A stretch of 64,000 nt of DNA from Cordilura impudica (GCA_963682025.1 OY821521.1:168462209-168526208); one strand, 5' to 3'. Numbered from the stretch's first letter, positions 10,950 through 24,060 are shown. The notes: generated by a model from the letters alone, not told the origin. Numbers and translations: made by a program.

Positions 10950-11976
10950 CTTTAGGCATGTGACCACCGACGCTGTTCTTGGCGAAGCGCATTCTGGACG
11001 TCCAATCTTGAGCCACTTTTTTGAGCAGTACTTTTTTGAATGTCACGAATAACACGAACAATTTTGGCCTGCAAAGCGCCAGCATAAACCAGTGACTTCA
11101 CATAGCCCCACAAAAAATAATTAGGAGGTATCAATTCGCACGATCCTGAAGGCCAATTAACAGGCCTTTAACTTATCGCCAAATTTTGATTTCAATAAGT
11201 CAATGGTTGCGGTCGCCGTATGACACGTAGCGCCATCCTGTTGAAACCACATCTCATCCATATTTTCAATATTTTCTTCATTGACCGTAACGCGAGCTCA
11301 GGTTTATGGTTTATTTTACTGGATCTAATGGAGTCTGTAGCGTCTGAGGCGGATTGGTCTCAATGCATATGCGGGAATTTTGTTTCTAAAGAAACTCGTT
11401 AAGCCGAACATAATTTTGCGATAAAACATCGGGTCAGTTTCCAACTGCTCTAGAGCCCAATTGGCGAAAGAACGACGTATATGAGTGTCTCGTTATTTTA
11501 ATTCCTGCACCAGCTGGATCTTATACGGGTGTAGGCCAAGATCTTTGCGCAAAATTTTTCAAATAGTGGACGGACAGAGCCCCAATTCCTGCGACCGACG
11601 ACGAATCGATAAATTTGATTCTTTCACACTTTCTTTACAGTGGCAATATTCTTTTCAATATTTTCCTTTCACGCGTTGGTGTTATTGTATTATAGAGAAT
11701 ATTTGGCATGAAATCTATCCACAGTTCGACGGATGGCTTGCTCAGATGGATGATTATGTGCGCCATAAAAATCACGAAGTCGTCTATAAGTTGCGCGAAT
11801 CATGAGTCATTTTCAAAGTAAATTTGAATAATTTGGTAGCGTTATTCAAGCATGACTCTATTCATGAAGATTTGCCAGACTATACTAATTGTAAATGTCA
11901 AAATGTTTGTGCATATGACAGTTCGTTTGACAGCTAACCCTTTCGTAAGTTCTATATAAACATAAAAAACACCCTT
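10950..11976 (-). pseudogene. Mariner-like element B
   Basis: The right end AACACCCTT is followed by TA; the same terminal sequence (AAGGGTGTTTTTT, then AGAACTTACGAAAGG) starts the copy at 44210. The minus strand encodes MNRVMLE near 11862 and ends with YFLWGYVKSLVYAGALQAK and LRQEQRRWSHA, the third-acidic region and C-terminus of an insect mariner-type transposase. Multiple stops. TA flanks agree with Tc1/mariner insertion. Confidence 0.68.
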
Positions 11977-11984
11977 TATGAAAA

Positions 11985-12660
11985 TAAAAACTTTTAGCTT
12001 TTTGGAAAACAGTTCTCTTCAGCGATGAGTTTGAGCTTTTTGGTAGATTGAGGAGTTAGCGGAACAAAATATCCCACGCTCTGTTAAGCACGGTGGAGGC
12101 TCCGTTATAGTTTGAGGCTACTTTTCGGCATCTGGGGTTGGAGAGCTTACCTTTATTGATTCGATAATGATTACTCAGGGCTATATACAGATTTTAGAAG
12201 AAAAATATTACACCAAGCATCGCCAAAAAGGATTTGCCTGAATGTCGAATCTTTCAACAAGACAATGGCCACAAGCAAACATCCTGCTTGGCGAAGGAAT
12301 GATTGCTGTACGAGACACCAAGTCAGCTTGATCATCCATCACAGTACCCAGATCTCAATTCTATTGAGAATATTTAGTATTATTTGGACCGCCAGTTCCG
12401 TAAAAGGAACATAACTAGTAAGGAAACCCTAGCAGAAGCTCTAAGAGAAGAATAGGTTAAAATTCCTACCGAATTACCAAAAAGTTAGTGGCCATGGAAG
12501 GCCAAACTATATATTAATTTTGAGACAAATATAGAATTTTTTTTGCATTTATGTAACTATGGACCGTTTAGTTTTAACGCATAAAAAAGAATTTTCTGAA
12601 ACTATATTTTTACTTTTATCACTACAACTAATGAATAAAATATTTGGTTCTTGCAAATTA
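11985..12660 (+). pseudogene. Tc1-like transposase relic
   Basis: Fragments in several frames: FSDEFEF (first catalytic region, normally FSDES), VKHGGGSVIV-G-FSASGVGELTFID, an FQQDNGHKQTS segment (second catalytic Asp region), and PTELPKS near the end. The order matches the Tc1 catalytic domain. It directly abuts mariner element B, which probably inserted into it. Confidence 0.6.
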
Positions 12661-13500
12661 AATCGATAAATACCTTTTACTTGGTTCATTCTGAAAACAA
12701 AATACTTCACTAGTGTTTACTCACTTTTGATGCTCATAGTGAGCATACATATATGCAGTTCATTTAATATTGGTAACATTTTTTTTCAAAAAAACTTCAT
12801 TCCATTGGCAACAACACTTAAAGAAGAATATATTGGCTAAAATATCTTCATCTATATTGAAGTGAGAGTAGTATCTGTATTTTTATCTATAAATTTTTGG
12901 AAGTTAGATTGGTAACCACCTGAGAATTAATAACTACTTTTTCATACAATTTTAGAAAGTGTATAGTCAGACATTCAAAAGAGTCAAATCCTTAAAAAAT
13001 GTTTCAATTTTGAATTGGAGTTTACAAAACACATGGCACAAATGAATTAAATTTGGAGGCCGTTGATTGAGAAATGCTAGTTCGGATGCAGTTTTGTATA
13101 GAACATCTGTTCCATACAAAGAGCCAAATCAAAAAAAATCTTTTTATAATTATGTCATAGTCATGGTGAAAGTACTAGGCCAGTATAGTAAAACCTTCGA
13201 AGGATTTTGCGTTATCAGGTCAAGCAATAGTTTTATGACCTTTTATATTTTTTCCCCGTATCTTGATGTTTGTTTGCTTAGTTTTTCAACTACAACTCAA
13301 GAACCATTTCTCGTTTCATTCTTCAGCAACTAGCAGAACTAATTTTATCGAATGGATTCTGAGGAATGAAATGACAGATCATCGGTGGTTCTTGAGTTTT
13401 AAACTTTCAAAATAAAAAAATTCAACTTTAAAAATATCTTGAAAATACACTTCTAGTTTTTGTTCAATAGTAATAATTTCTTTTAATAACTGAGTAAGGA
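12660..13500. other. Intron sequence, nothing recognised
   Basis: AT-rich. The one open frame of 88 codons (13067-13333) has no recognisable motif, no splice context and no codon bias. I see no mobile-element ends. Confidence 0.4.
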
Positions 13501-13671
13501 ATATTTGGGTGGGTCCAGCTTTGGAGCCGGGATAGACTTAGCTGTACCAGGGTCCTTTAAATTAAATTTATACTCAATAATGAAACACTTCACTTCACTT
13601 CACTTTTTTTTTATTTTATTATTTTATTACACTGCGGTTATAATCATAGGTTGTTTTTATGTTGTTGTAGC

Positions 13672-14070
13672 TGGTGACGCGGGTACTGATGGTTGCTCGT
13701 GCCGCGGGTACTGATGGTTGCTGGTGTCACGGGTACTGATGGTCGCGGGTATTGTTGGTTGCTGCTGTCGCAAGTATTGATGGTTGATGATGTCGCGGAT
13801 ACTGATGGTTGCTCCCTAGTCTATCGACCCTATCCTCCAGTCTAGGTTGGAAATACTTCAACAAAGAAATGGACCAATGTAATTCGCCCCTACTCTTTTG
13901 CTGAATGTAATTCAGCTTCTGCACTTATCAAAACACCTGCCTTCTATTCTGGGCTGGATGTAATTCAGCAACGGACGAATGTAATTCACCCCTAATCTAA
14001 GCTGGATGTAATCCAGCTCCTAACGCTACCTTACCTGGGCCTACCCTGGTTGGATGTAATTCAACTATTC
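13672..14070. repeat. GC-richer minisatellite and GATGTAATTCAGC repeats
   Basis: Between 13672 and 13812 a unit resembling GGTTGCTGGTGTCGCGGGTACTGAT-type text is repeated about five times with variation in length. From 13877 to 14070 a second word, GATGTAATTCAGC or GAATGTAATTC, recurs six or seven times. Base composition differs clearly from the flanks. It may be the leader or terminal part of a retroelement. Confidence 0.55.
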
Positions 14071-14589
14071 GACGAATGACGCTATTGAATTTATGTTGGC
14101 ACCAATTCGCTCACTTTGAAAAGTCCATTTGTGGAATTTTTTTTTTACTGAATTCCTTAAATTTCTCCTAGTTGAGCCGATGTCCTCATCCTGAGTTGCA
14201 CCTGTGAAAATTCTGGGCTGCTGTCGAAATAAAAATTCCGCTCGCAGGGAAACCTGCGATGTGCCCCCTTTGCCGGTTGTCGGAATAAGAAACCGTAGTC
14301 TCATTGTCTGCTCATTCGATGTGTTGATCTCGCACAACCATGTTGTTTTATAGCTACAAACTCTCAGTGGTTGTAAAAGATTCGGCGCATACTTGTTGTC
14401 GTGCTGTGTTTGCACGTCAGTCATTAAACTGCTTCGACATAGACGCGAGAAAGATCCAACTTTAGAGAGAACAGTACCGCTCATCAGATGGTAAGCAACA
14501 TGTTTGATGTTAGCTGTGTGTTTTTTTGCGTGATATGTGCGTTCACTTTGTCTCTTAATGGTTTTCAGCCTCGCTCTATCCATGTACAC
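14065..14589 (-). other. Unrecognised 174-codon open frame
   Basis: The longest open frame in this part of the intron. The predicted product is basic, has no membrane segment, and includes SLRAEFLFRQQPRIFTGATQ and SVKKKFHKWTFQSERIGAN. I do not recognise a domain. Higher GC than its flanks and adjacent tandem repeats suggest part of a mobile element. It could also be a chance frame. Confidence 0.2.
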
Positions 14590-14739
14590 TGTGTGGCCAA
14601 TTTTGTGTCTTTCCTTTTCCTTGCAATGTCAAACTCAAATTATTAAATTTTCGAGATTATTGAGAAGCGTTAACTACTCAATAAAATAAGAAAAATACTC
14701 AAGAAAACAATTATTTCATCCAAACTCTCAGAGAGCCGT

Positions 14740-15650
14740 TTTAGCACTTTACCTCTGGACAACCATCATAGAGATGTAAAGGTTACTAAATCCTTATATG
14801 TAGCATCCAGTTCTGCTAGACTGCAGCAAATAGTCTGTGCCTCAACTCTCTAGATCTGATGAAATTAACTACTGGTACAAAAACAACCAGTGCTTTTTTC
14901 AGATTTGCTATTGTTGGTATAAAACAATGCAATGAAATAATTTCATGAGATATGTGAGGAAGGTGCTCCATCACTTGCAATGGATACGATGCAATTCATA
15001 TTTATATTTTAATTCTCGAAGAGTTTTAGAAGACTTTCTGATATGTCTCAACCTGGAGAAGGGGCTAAAAGCTAAGTGCTAATAGGTCAAGGAGTTTCTC
15101 TTGAGCACCAGAATATATTACATATTTAACCATCATACAACATTGTGCAATGTCAGTGGTTTCATCCACAGCAAGAGATATAAATTCAGCGGAATTAATA
15201 TCAGTAACTTACATATTTGATATTTCTGTAGCAATAATTGTGATTCGTTCTAATTAAGAGCAGTAAATCTTTAACATTTGAAATCTTTGAAAAGAATTTC
15301 AGAACTTTGGCTTCTGTTGTACACGATGAAGACTTTGTTCAACTCAAAAAAAAAAAAAAAAACTATGTTGACTCAGTGTTTTTTTGTAATTCTTCAATTC
15401 TTCAACAGCATTTTTTCTTCTATCGGAATGCTTTCCATAGAAGTGCCGCTCGATTTTATTGGATTTATTATGTTCTGTTCGGAAGTCTCGATTTCCCATT
15501 TACTGCCACAAATGCGAAATTCTCGCTCTACATTAATGCAAAATTTCTGTTTTCCTCAGCTATTTTTCTTTTTTTTTGACTTGAGAAAAAATTCTATTCA
15601 CAAATTATTCTATACTTTGAATCTCTGCGTCTAGAATTCTGTGTGCTTGA
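14740..15650 (-). pseudogene. hAT-like (ZBED-type) transposase relic
   Basis: On the minus strand around 15205-15100 the text reads DINSAEFISLAVDETTDIAQ then CCMMVKYVIYSGAQEKLL. This is the conserved FxSLAxDExTDI box of hAT-derived transposases of the ZBED5/GTF2IRD2-like group, where the Asp is catalytic. Flanking parts are interrupted by stops and frame changes and a poly-A tract at 15347. Ends not identified. Confidence 0.6.
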
Positions 15651-16003
15651 ATGTGTTACAAGGTTGTTAGAATTTTTTAACAAGAATTTACTATTCCAAT
15701 TACATACAGTCTTACCAGATGCCTTATCTTGTTTAAGAGTTTTAATGGCTGTTATGTTCTGTTTCAATTGTATCTCGTAGCATTTTGTACATGTTCGTTA
15801 TATCAGTGATAGTTATAAAGAAGCAGGAATAGTTGATTGTATTGTTATCAATTTGATAAATTAGCTACATGTGTTTGAAAAGTTTGCACCAAAACAAAAA
15901 ATTAATACAATTTTACAATGATGTTGAAGGAAAAGTTTTGATTATGTTAAGATATTTCGTTGTTTAGAGATCAAACAAAATTTTATAGCAGATTTTATAA
16001 TAA

Positions 16004-18930
16004 AACAAGTAAGAGTATTAAATTCGACTGTGCCGAATCTTTGGAACCCTCTATCCATGTTCTAAACACAATTTTATAACTAAGATTGTCAACAGTAAGA
16101 ATTATAATGGCTAAATTAACAAACATCTTAGGTATTTTCATGCTATGGTTAATTTGAGTAATTATTAAATGCAACCAGCATAAATGTAAATACATACAAA
16201 TACATTTTGGTTTGTTTAAACACAGTAAGAGTATAACCATCTTGGTTATATTCCAACTCTCATCGATACACCATTCGTTCACATGACCAAAAAAAAAAAA
16301 CAAGGCAGAAACTACTGGCAAACAAAAAGGTGTGTGTATGCATCGCTGATACATATCTCTATGCACATGTTCTGTTACGTATAAAGATTTTTCACTATTT
16401 TTAGTTTTTTTATGAAATTTTATAGCAAATTCAATAACAAGTTCAATAAAACTCTATTCGAAATAACGACAAATAATATTGTTCCAACTTTACCCAGGTA
16501 AACAATTTATTTTGTGATTGAACGTTATTTCAACAGACAGATGTACATTATGATGGCCCTTAATAAAAAAGTGTTAAAACTCTCAGTCGCACCCCCTAGA
16601 AATATGCGAATAGCAAAAAAGTGAGATATACGAAGTTTCGGGCCAATCAAAAAACATTTAGAGGTGGCTCAACGCGATTGAAAATTCCAAGTGTGTTTAT
16701 ATGGGGAAAATTTTTTTTTTCAGATTTTACGAAAATTTCGTTCTATATTTTAATTTTTCCGACAAATTGTTATATAATTCGGGATCAGTATTAAACTATC
16801 TTTCAAAAAAGCTATAAAACTATAAAAATCGATTAAAAACTAACCAAGAAATAGCAAATGCCCCAGACCACTTTTGTGCCAAAAAAAACTAGATCATGAA
16901 ATTTGATTGAATTTTTTTAAACTTTAGGAAATTAATTAAAGCCATTTTGTTTTAGTCGATATACCTGTAAGTACTCAGATATGAAGTATTGTTTTCCTTG
17001 TTAACCTATTAAGCATTGAGACCGAAAATGAAAAATTTTTTTGATAAAATTTTGAAAACTCCTTTTTCAAGTTTTGAACAATTTTCTTAAACAAAATTTA
17101 AAAAAATTGACCTAGCTCTTTAAATGCATGTTAAAGATTAACTGTGTAAATTTTTAGGTAAAGCCCACAATTTTTTTGACAAGAATTTTATTTTTGCTGA
17201 TTTCGAGAAAAATTGGTTTTTTGTAAAATATTCTGTAAATGTACTATTTCTAAATACTTTGTATCAAAAATTCATCACTTTTCTAATGTTCTTTTTTAAA
17301 TGTTATATATTTTCTTAATATCCTAGGGTTTCGGAAAAAAATAATATGACCCTATTAACCCTTTTGGAATTGGGGTCACATATGACCCCAAGCTAATAAA
17401 AGACAATTTATTCAAAAGAATATGAAATATAAAATTAATTCTATTTATTTTGGTGTATTTAAGGATGATTTAGTGTGCGATTCAAATTGTTTTCTGCTAT
17501 CACTTACGACTTGCAATAAGTATTGCTTTTCTTTAATTTTATATTATTATATTAATTTTATATTACATATTCTTTTGAATAAAATGTCTTTCATAAGCTT
17601 TGGCTTATATAGATAGTTTTTATACATAAAATAATTTAATACAAAATTGGTTAAAAGTTGTTTTAATTTATATTCGCGAGCAATAAGCAAATAATTGCAC
17701 CAAAGATATATCACAATGGATTATTTTTATCCCAGGAGCACTGAAGGGTTAAGTAAATAAAAACTGACCGAATTATTTTTCTTAAATTCTAAAAAGTGGT
17801 TTTATTGAGTTAAATAGAATAGAAAAGCTTGTTTCTGGTAATTTTTTTTTAAATATCTTAAAATCCAAAGCTGGCCTTAGCAAATAATGGGTTAACGTTG
17901 TCGGATTTATCTCAAATTTTAGGAACAGAAGTTCTAGTTACTATATTTTAAGCGTCGCATCTAAAAATTCAATAGCATTTATAAAATATTTGAATTTTTT
18001 GAATAAATTGTTTTTTATTAGCTTGGGGTCATATGTGACCCTAATTCCAAAAGGGTTAATATGGTCATAATATTTTTTTCTGAAACCCTAGGTTATTAAG
18101 ATAAAATATTATATTTAAAAGTAGAAAAGTGATGAATTTTTGATACAAAGTATTTCGAAAGAGTACATTTACAGAATATTTTACGAAAATCCCATTTTTC
18201 TCGAAATCCGCAAATATAAAATCCTTGTCAAAAAAATTCTGGCATAGGAATTTACCTAAAAACTCAACACTAATCCCTAGTATACATGTAACAAGACCTT
18301 ATAGAGCTAGATCAATTTTTTCAAATTTTGTTTAAGAAAATTTTACAAAACTTGAAAAAGGAGTTTTCAAAATTTTATCAAAAGAATTTTCCATCTTTAG
18401 TCTCATTTCGAAAATAGAAACTAAAACCAAATGTTGGCTTTAATTAATTTCTTAAAGTTGAAAAAAAAATGTCATCAAATTTCATGACCTAGTTTTTTTT
18501 TGGCACAAAAGTGGTCTGGGGCATTTGCTATTTCTTGGCGACTTTTTATTCGATTTTGAAGTTTTATAGCTTTTTGGAAAAATTAAACTATAGAACGAAA
18601 TTTTCGTAAAATCTGAAAGAACGTTATATTTTCCCCATATAAAAAACACTTGAAATTTTCAATCGCGTTGAGGCACCTCTAAATGTTTTTTGATTGGCCC
18701 AAAACTTTGTATTTCTCAGTTTTTTTGCTATTTGCATATTTCTAGGGGGCGCTACCGAGAGTTAGAACACTTTTTTTTTCTCCATATAATGAAGGGCCAC
18801 CCTAATGGACATCGTTATGTCGACTCGAGTTTTTATAAGGATTACGTTGCAAATTCATTTTTTGGTGGGTTACAAACGGAATAGCAAACTGATATATAAA
18901 CTCTACACAGTGGAGTCGAGGGTATAAAAA
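16004..18930 (-). mobile_element. GTCY-tract element type 1, split by a fold-back insertion
   Basis: The left end AACAAGTAAGAGTATTAAAT and hairpin TTCGACTGTGCCGAA are the reverse complement of the 3' ends seen at 24728 and 36925. The right end has the GAGGGTATAAAAA end and the AACGGAATAG block. The region holding ACAGACAGATGGACATCG is interrupted at 16549-18804. The family resembles the dipteran mini-me elements known for GTCC/GTCT proto-microsatellites; the name is by resemblance only. Confidence 0.6.
16549..18804. mobile_element. 2.26-kb fold-back element, hAT-like
   Basis: Long inverted repeat: left arm about 16549-17410 and right arm about 17990-18804 pair over most of their length, for example GCAAATGCCCCAGACCACTT against AAGTGGTCTGGGGCATTTGC, and GGGGTCACATATGACCCCAA against its complement near 18030. 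Ends read TATGATGGCCCTT and, inverted, TAGGGTGGCCCTT. Flanking 8-mers ATGTACAT (16541-16548) and ATGGACAT (18805-18812) differ at one base. An 8-bp duplication and TAGGGTGG-type ends suggest hAT. The loop (17410-17990) holds no transposase I can recognise. Confidence 0.72.
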
Positions 18931-19779
18931 TGACAAATTCAGATCTTAAAATCTTGACATTCTGGACACTGAAGGGCTTCTTTTAATCCAAAATCCAAAC
19001 ACAGGGTGGACCATATAAGTTTTACATATTAATTTTTCTATATATAAAAAACTCATATTTGTTTTCATTCGGATTATTTTTTCGAAATTAAAATCTTTGC
19101 TATTAATTATGGAATACCATTTAATTCAAATGGACTCATCGACTGGCCTTGCAGTAGCCCATACGATCATCGCAATTTTTTAGTATATTTTCGACAGTAT
19201 GGAGCTATATATTACCGATGACTGCACAAGTTTCTTTTTTCGATGTCTCAATCGACGCAGTTGCGAGCCAAAGCGGCTAATAACGCGACTTTCAAAAAGT
19301 GCATCGCTTTGACATTAAAATTTTCATAAATCACAAAGTGGAGTTAATCGATTTGGCTACTGAGGCCTCCATATATTAATCACTGTTATATTTTAGCAAA
19401 TACCTTTCTTTTTTATTTTTTTTTCAACATTCCCGCTTGTTTAAAAATACCTGTTTTGCGTAATGATGGCAACTCTGCGTACGTAACTTTATCAGTATGG
19501 ATATAAACTCTTTTGGATTTATGAGTACAATAATAATGAAAAGTGAATTTTCGCCAATTTTAAACATGCTGCCATACAAAATTTTAATATTACTCTTAAC
19601 CAATTGTGTTCGTTTAGGCAAAACAAGATGAAAAATTTTCATTTGCTTCTAATTGTAACTCAATTTTGTCAAACCCATAGTTGGGCACATTTATTTAGTT
19701 CATGTATACCTTATGTTATAGAGAAAAGCTCTGGGTTTTCTATTAGTGCCGAAATTGTGAGAAATTGTTGTTGGAGATC

Positions 19780-19890
19780 GTCCACGTGCCGTTCATCAAC
19801 GCTCAAGGCGTTCCAATGAACTATTTGAAGCGGTAAGAGAGATTTTTGCCGAGAATCCAAATGAGTCGTATCGTCACCATGTTCAGCAAT
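19780..19890 (+). pseudogene. Possible mariner-type N-terminal fragment
   Basis: A short run reading VHQRSRRSNELFEAVREIFA then ENPNESYRHHVQQF resembles the region before the catalytic domain of insect IS630/mariner transposases. It is too short for certainty. 18930-19780 otherwise shows nothing I can assign except decayed mariner-like text near 19130-19370. Confidence 0.35.
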
Positions 19891-22800
19891 TTTTATTTTA
19901 AAAAAAAAGATACTTTTTTAAAAAGTTATTTTTTTAAGCAACGGCTCTATTTTAAGTGAAAAGTGTTTTCTTTAAAGAACTTACTTTTTTAGGTAATTTT
20001 TTAAGAAATTTTTTTTTTTAAGGAAAAGTACTTTTAAGGAAAATTTATTTTTTTAAGAAAGATACTTTTTTCTAACAAAATTTACTTTTCTTAAGAAAAG
20101 GCACTTTTTTAAGAAAAGGTATTTTTTTAAGATAAATTAATTTTTAAGAAAAGTTACTTTTTTATGAAAGGGTGCTTTTTTAAGAAAAGTTAGTTATTTT
20201 AAAAAATGTACTTTTTTTTAAAGAAAAATTGCTTTTTCAAGAAAATATATTTTTTTAGAGAAGGTAGTTATTTTAAGAAAACATATTTTTTTAAGAAAAG
20301 GTACTTTTTTAAGAAACGTAGTTTTTAAGAAAAGGTACTTTTTTAAAAAAAGGTATTTTTTTAAGAAAAATTCCTTTTAAGAGAAGGTGCTATTTTTAAA
20401 AAAGGTAATTTTTTAAGAAAAAGTTTTTTTCGAATAGGTACTTTTTAAGAAGGTGTATTTTTATAGAAAAGGTACTTCCTTAAGAAAGGGTACTCTTTGA
20501 AAGAAAAGGTACTGTTTTAACAAAAAGTATTTTAAGAAAATGTACTTTATTAACAAAAATGTACTTTTTTTTAGAAAAGGTACTTGTTTAAGAAAAGTTA
20601 ACTTTTTAATTAAATGTACTTTTTTTAAAAGAAAAATTACTTTTTCGAGAAAAGGTAAGTTTTTAAGAAAAGTTATTTTTTTTAGAGAAGGTAGTTATTT
20701 TAAGAAAACATATTTTTTTTTAAGAAAAGGTACTTTTTTTAAGAAAAGGTACTTTTTTAAGAAAAGGTATTTTTTAAGATAAAGTAATTTTTAAGAAAAG
20801 TTACTTTTTTATGAAAGGGTGCTTTTTTAAGAAAAGTTAGTTTTTTAATAAAATGTACTTTTTTAAATGAAAAATTACTTTTTCAAGAAAAGGTAAGTTT
20901 TTAAGAAAACTTATTTTTTAGAGAAGGTAGTTATTTTAAGAAAACATATTTTTCTTTAAGAAAATGTACTTTCTTTAGAAAACGTAGTTTTTAAGAAAAG
21001 GTACTTTTTTAAGATATGGTACTTTTTTAATAAAAGGTACTTTTTTAAGAAAAATTCCTTTTTAAGAAAAGGTGTTATTTTTAAAAAAGGTACTTTTTAA
21101 GAAGATGTATTTTTATAGAAAATGTACTTCCTTAAGAAAGAGTACTCTTTGAAAGAAAAGGTACTGCTTTAACAAGTAGTATTTTAAGAAAATATACTTT
21201 ATTAACAAAAATGTACTTTTTTAAGAAAAGGTACTTTTTTAAGAAAAGTTAGCTTTTTAATAAATTGTACTTTTTTTTAAAAGAAAAATTACCTTTTCAA
21301 GAAAAGGTAAGTTTTTAAGAAAAGTTATTTTTTTAGAGAAGGTAGTTATTATAAGAAAACATTTTTTTTTTAAAGAAAATGTACTTTTTTAAGAAAACGT
21401 AGTTATTAAGAATATGTATTTTTTTCATAAAATGTACTTTTTTAAGAAAAATTCCTTTTTTAAGAAAAAGGTGCTATTTTTAAAAAAGGTAATTTTTTAC
21501 GAAAAATTTTTTTTTTCGAAAAGGTATTTTTTTAAGAAGATGTATTTTTATAGAAAAGGTACTTTTTTAAGAAAAGGTACTTTTTGAAAGAAAAGGTACT
21601 GTTTTAACAAAAAGTAGTATTTTTAGAAAATGTACTTAATTAACAAAAAAGTACTTTTTTAAGAAAAGGTACTTTTTTTTAAAGAAAATTTACTTTTTTA
21701 AGAAAAGCTACTTCTTTAACCGAAAGTACATCAAAAAAAACTTTTTAAAAAAATATAGTTTTGCAAGAAAAGGTACTTTTTAAGAAAAGTAACTTTTTAA
21801 GAAAAGGTACTTTTTTAAGAAAATGTACTTTTAAAAGAAAGTGTACTTTTTTTTAACAAAAAGGTACTTTTTTTAAAAAGGTACTTTTTTAGGAAAACGT
21901 ATTTTTTTAAAGAAAATCTACTTTTTTAATAAAAGGTAAGTTTTTAACAAGAAGTACTTTTTTTTAAAGAAAGAATACTTTTTTAACCGAAAGCACATTA
22001 AAAAAAACTTTTTAAAAAAATATAGTTTTTTAAGAAAAGGTACCTTCAAAAAAAAATTAGTTTTCTTAAAAGTGCCTTGAAAAACTTTTTTAAGAAAAGA
22101 TACTTTTTTAAAAAAGCTACTTTTAAAGAAAGGGCACTTTTTTGAGAAAAATTACTTTTTTAATATAAGATACTTTTAGGAAATATTGCTTATTTAATAA
22201 ATGTGCTTTTTTAATAAAAGGTTCTTTTTTAAGATGTAATAAATTTTTATTTTTTGTATTTTTTTTAGAAAATGTACTTTTTTTTTAAGAAAATGTACTT
22301 TTTTTTAAGAAAAGGTACTTTTTTAAGAAAAGGTACTTTTTAAGAAAAGGTAGTTTCTTAAGAAAAGGTAATTTTTTTAAACAAAAAGAGTAATTTTAAG
22401 AAAATATACCTTTTTAACAAGAAGGAACTTATTTTTATAAAAAAGTACTTTTTTAATAAAAATTTACTTTTTAAAAAAATTTAACATTTTTAAGAATATT
22501 TTACATATTCTTTTAACAAAAACTACCTTTTGAACAATAAGTACTTTTTTAAGAAAATATACTTTTTTAACCGAAAGCACTTTATTGAAAATATATACTT
22601 TTTTTAAAAAATATTTACTTTTCATGGAATCCTTTTTAAGAAACGGTACTTTTTGAAGTAACTGCACTTTTGTCAAAAAGTAATTTTTGAAAAAAAGTTA
22701 ATTTTTCAAAGAAAGTTAGTTTTTTAAGAAAAGTTAATTTTAAGAAAAGGTGATTTTTTATGAAAAGGTAGTTATTTTTAAAGAAATAGTAAATTTTTAA

Positions 22801-23530
22801 AATATGGTATTTGTTTAGAAAATTAACTTTTTTAAGAAAAGGTATTTTTTTAAGAGAAGTTACTTTTTAAGAAAAGGTACTTTTTTAATAAAAATTACTT
22901 TTTTAAGAAAAATTAGTTTTTTAAGAAAAATTAATTTTTTAATAAAATTTGATTTTTTAATAAAAGGTATTTTTTTAAGATAAGGTATTTTTTTTTTTTT
23001 AGAAAATTTACTTTTTTAAGAAAAGGTACTTTTGTTTTAATGAAATATACTCTATTGAAAAAATGTACCTTTTTTAATAACATACATACATAAATACATT
23101 TTTAAGAAAAGGTGAATTTTTAAGAAAAGTTTAATTTTTTAACAAAAAGTACCTTTTGAAGAAAATATACTTTTTACGGTAATTCTTCTAAGAAAAGGTA
23201 CATTTAAAAAAAAAATTTACTTTTCTTAAAAGTACCCGTAAGGAAACTCCTTTTTACAACAATAATTCTACATTTAATGGTCACAAAAGAAAAATTTCAT
23301 TAAAGTACCTTGGAATACTTTTTTAAGAAAAGATACTTTATTGAAAAATGTGTTTTTTTTTTAAGATAAGGACCTTTTTTTAAAACAATTTATTATTTAA
23401 GAAAAGTTACTTTTTTGATAAAAGGTACTTTTTAAAAAACCTACTTTATAATAAAATGTACTTTTTTAGGAAACGGTACTATTTGAAGTATATGTACTTA
23501 TTTTAAGACATGGTACTTTTTTAAATTTTT
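19890..23530 (+). repeat. 3.6-kb satellite-like array of an ~18-20-bp unit
   Basis: About 190 imperfect units of the form TTTTTTAAGAAAAGGTAC, always with AAGAAAAGGTAC on the plus strand. Larger blocks are themselves repeated: the stretch near 20150-20700 resembles 20780-21300 and part of 21300-21700, implying higher-order duplication. Open frames within it (20540-20782, 22464-22676) only reflect 18-bp periodicity and are not genes. Confidence 0.85.
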
Positions 23531-23680
23531 CTTTCGAATTGGAATTTTTCTTTATTATATAGGAATAACGGTAAAAAATGTGTGGCAATACTTGCTTAAG
23601 CCAATGTGACACGTGCAGTATGACAATACAAATGCTACTCGTACCGTAAAGCAAATGCTACCACTGCGACGATATAAGAA

Positions 23681-24060
23681 TCTATAATATTAATAGGAAA
23701 GACGATTTTTTGTTACCGATTTTTTGTTCTACCATTTTATCCCGATTTTGGCCTAACACATATTATTTGAAAGGTATTTCTGTTTAGCTGTTCACCAGAT
23801 TTACAGATTTACAGATTTTTTTAATTTTTTCCTTTATTTTGAGTAAATTGCATTTAAAGTTAAAGCTACTAACACATACATAAAATTATACATATGCTAT
23901 GTGTGTGTTTATTAAATTTGTTAATGAGTTTGTGAATGAGGTTGCTATCTTCATTCACAGTAAAAATAAACCAAAAAAGTGTTGGTTTGTGAATTGGCTA
24001 AGTTGAAAAATAAAGTTGCCTAGAAATTGCACTCGAATTTCGAGCGTTGGAATCTGCTAG
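23681..24060 (+). mobile_element. Non-autonomous Helitron-like element, copy 3
   Basis: From TCTATAATATTAATAGG to GGAATCTGCTAG with the 3' palindrome CTCGAATTTCGAG. Flanked by A and T. More diverged in the middle than copies 1 and 2. Confidence 0.72.

Noticed and set aside
17410..17990. Transposase gene in the loop of the fold-back element
   Set aside because: The only frame (17422-17616) is short and T-rich with no transposase motif, so the element is treated as non-autonomous.
20540..22676. Open frames with repeated Lys/Phe words such as RKGTFFKK
   Set aside because: They arise where the 18-bp satellite period stays a multiple of three; no start context, no homology, and neighbouring units break the frame.
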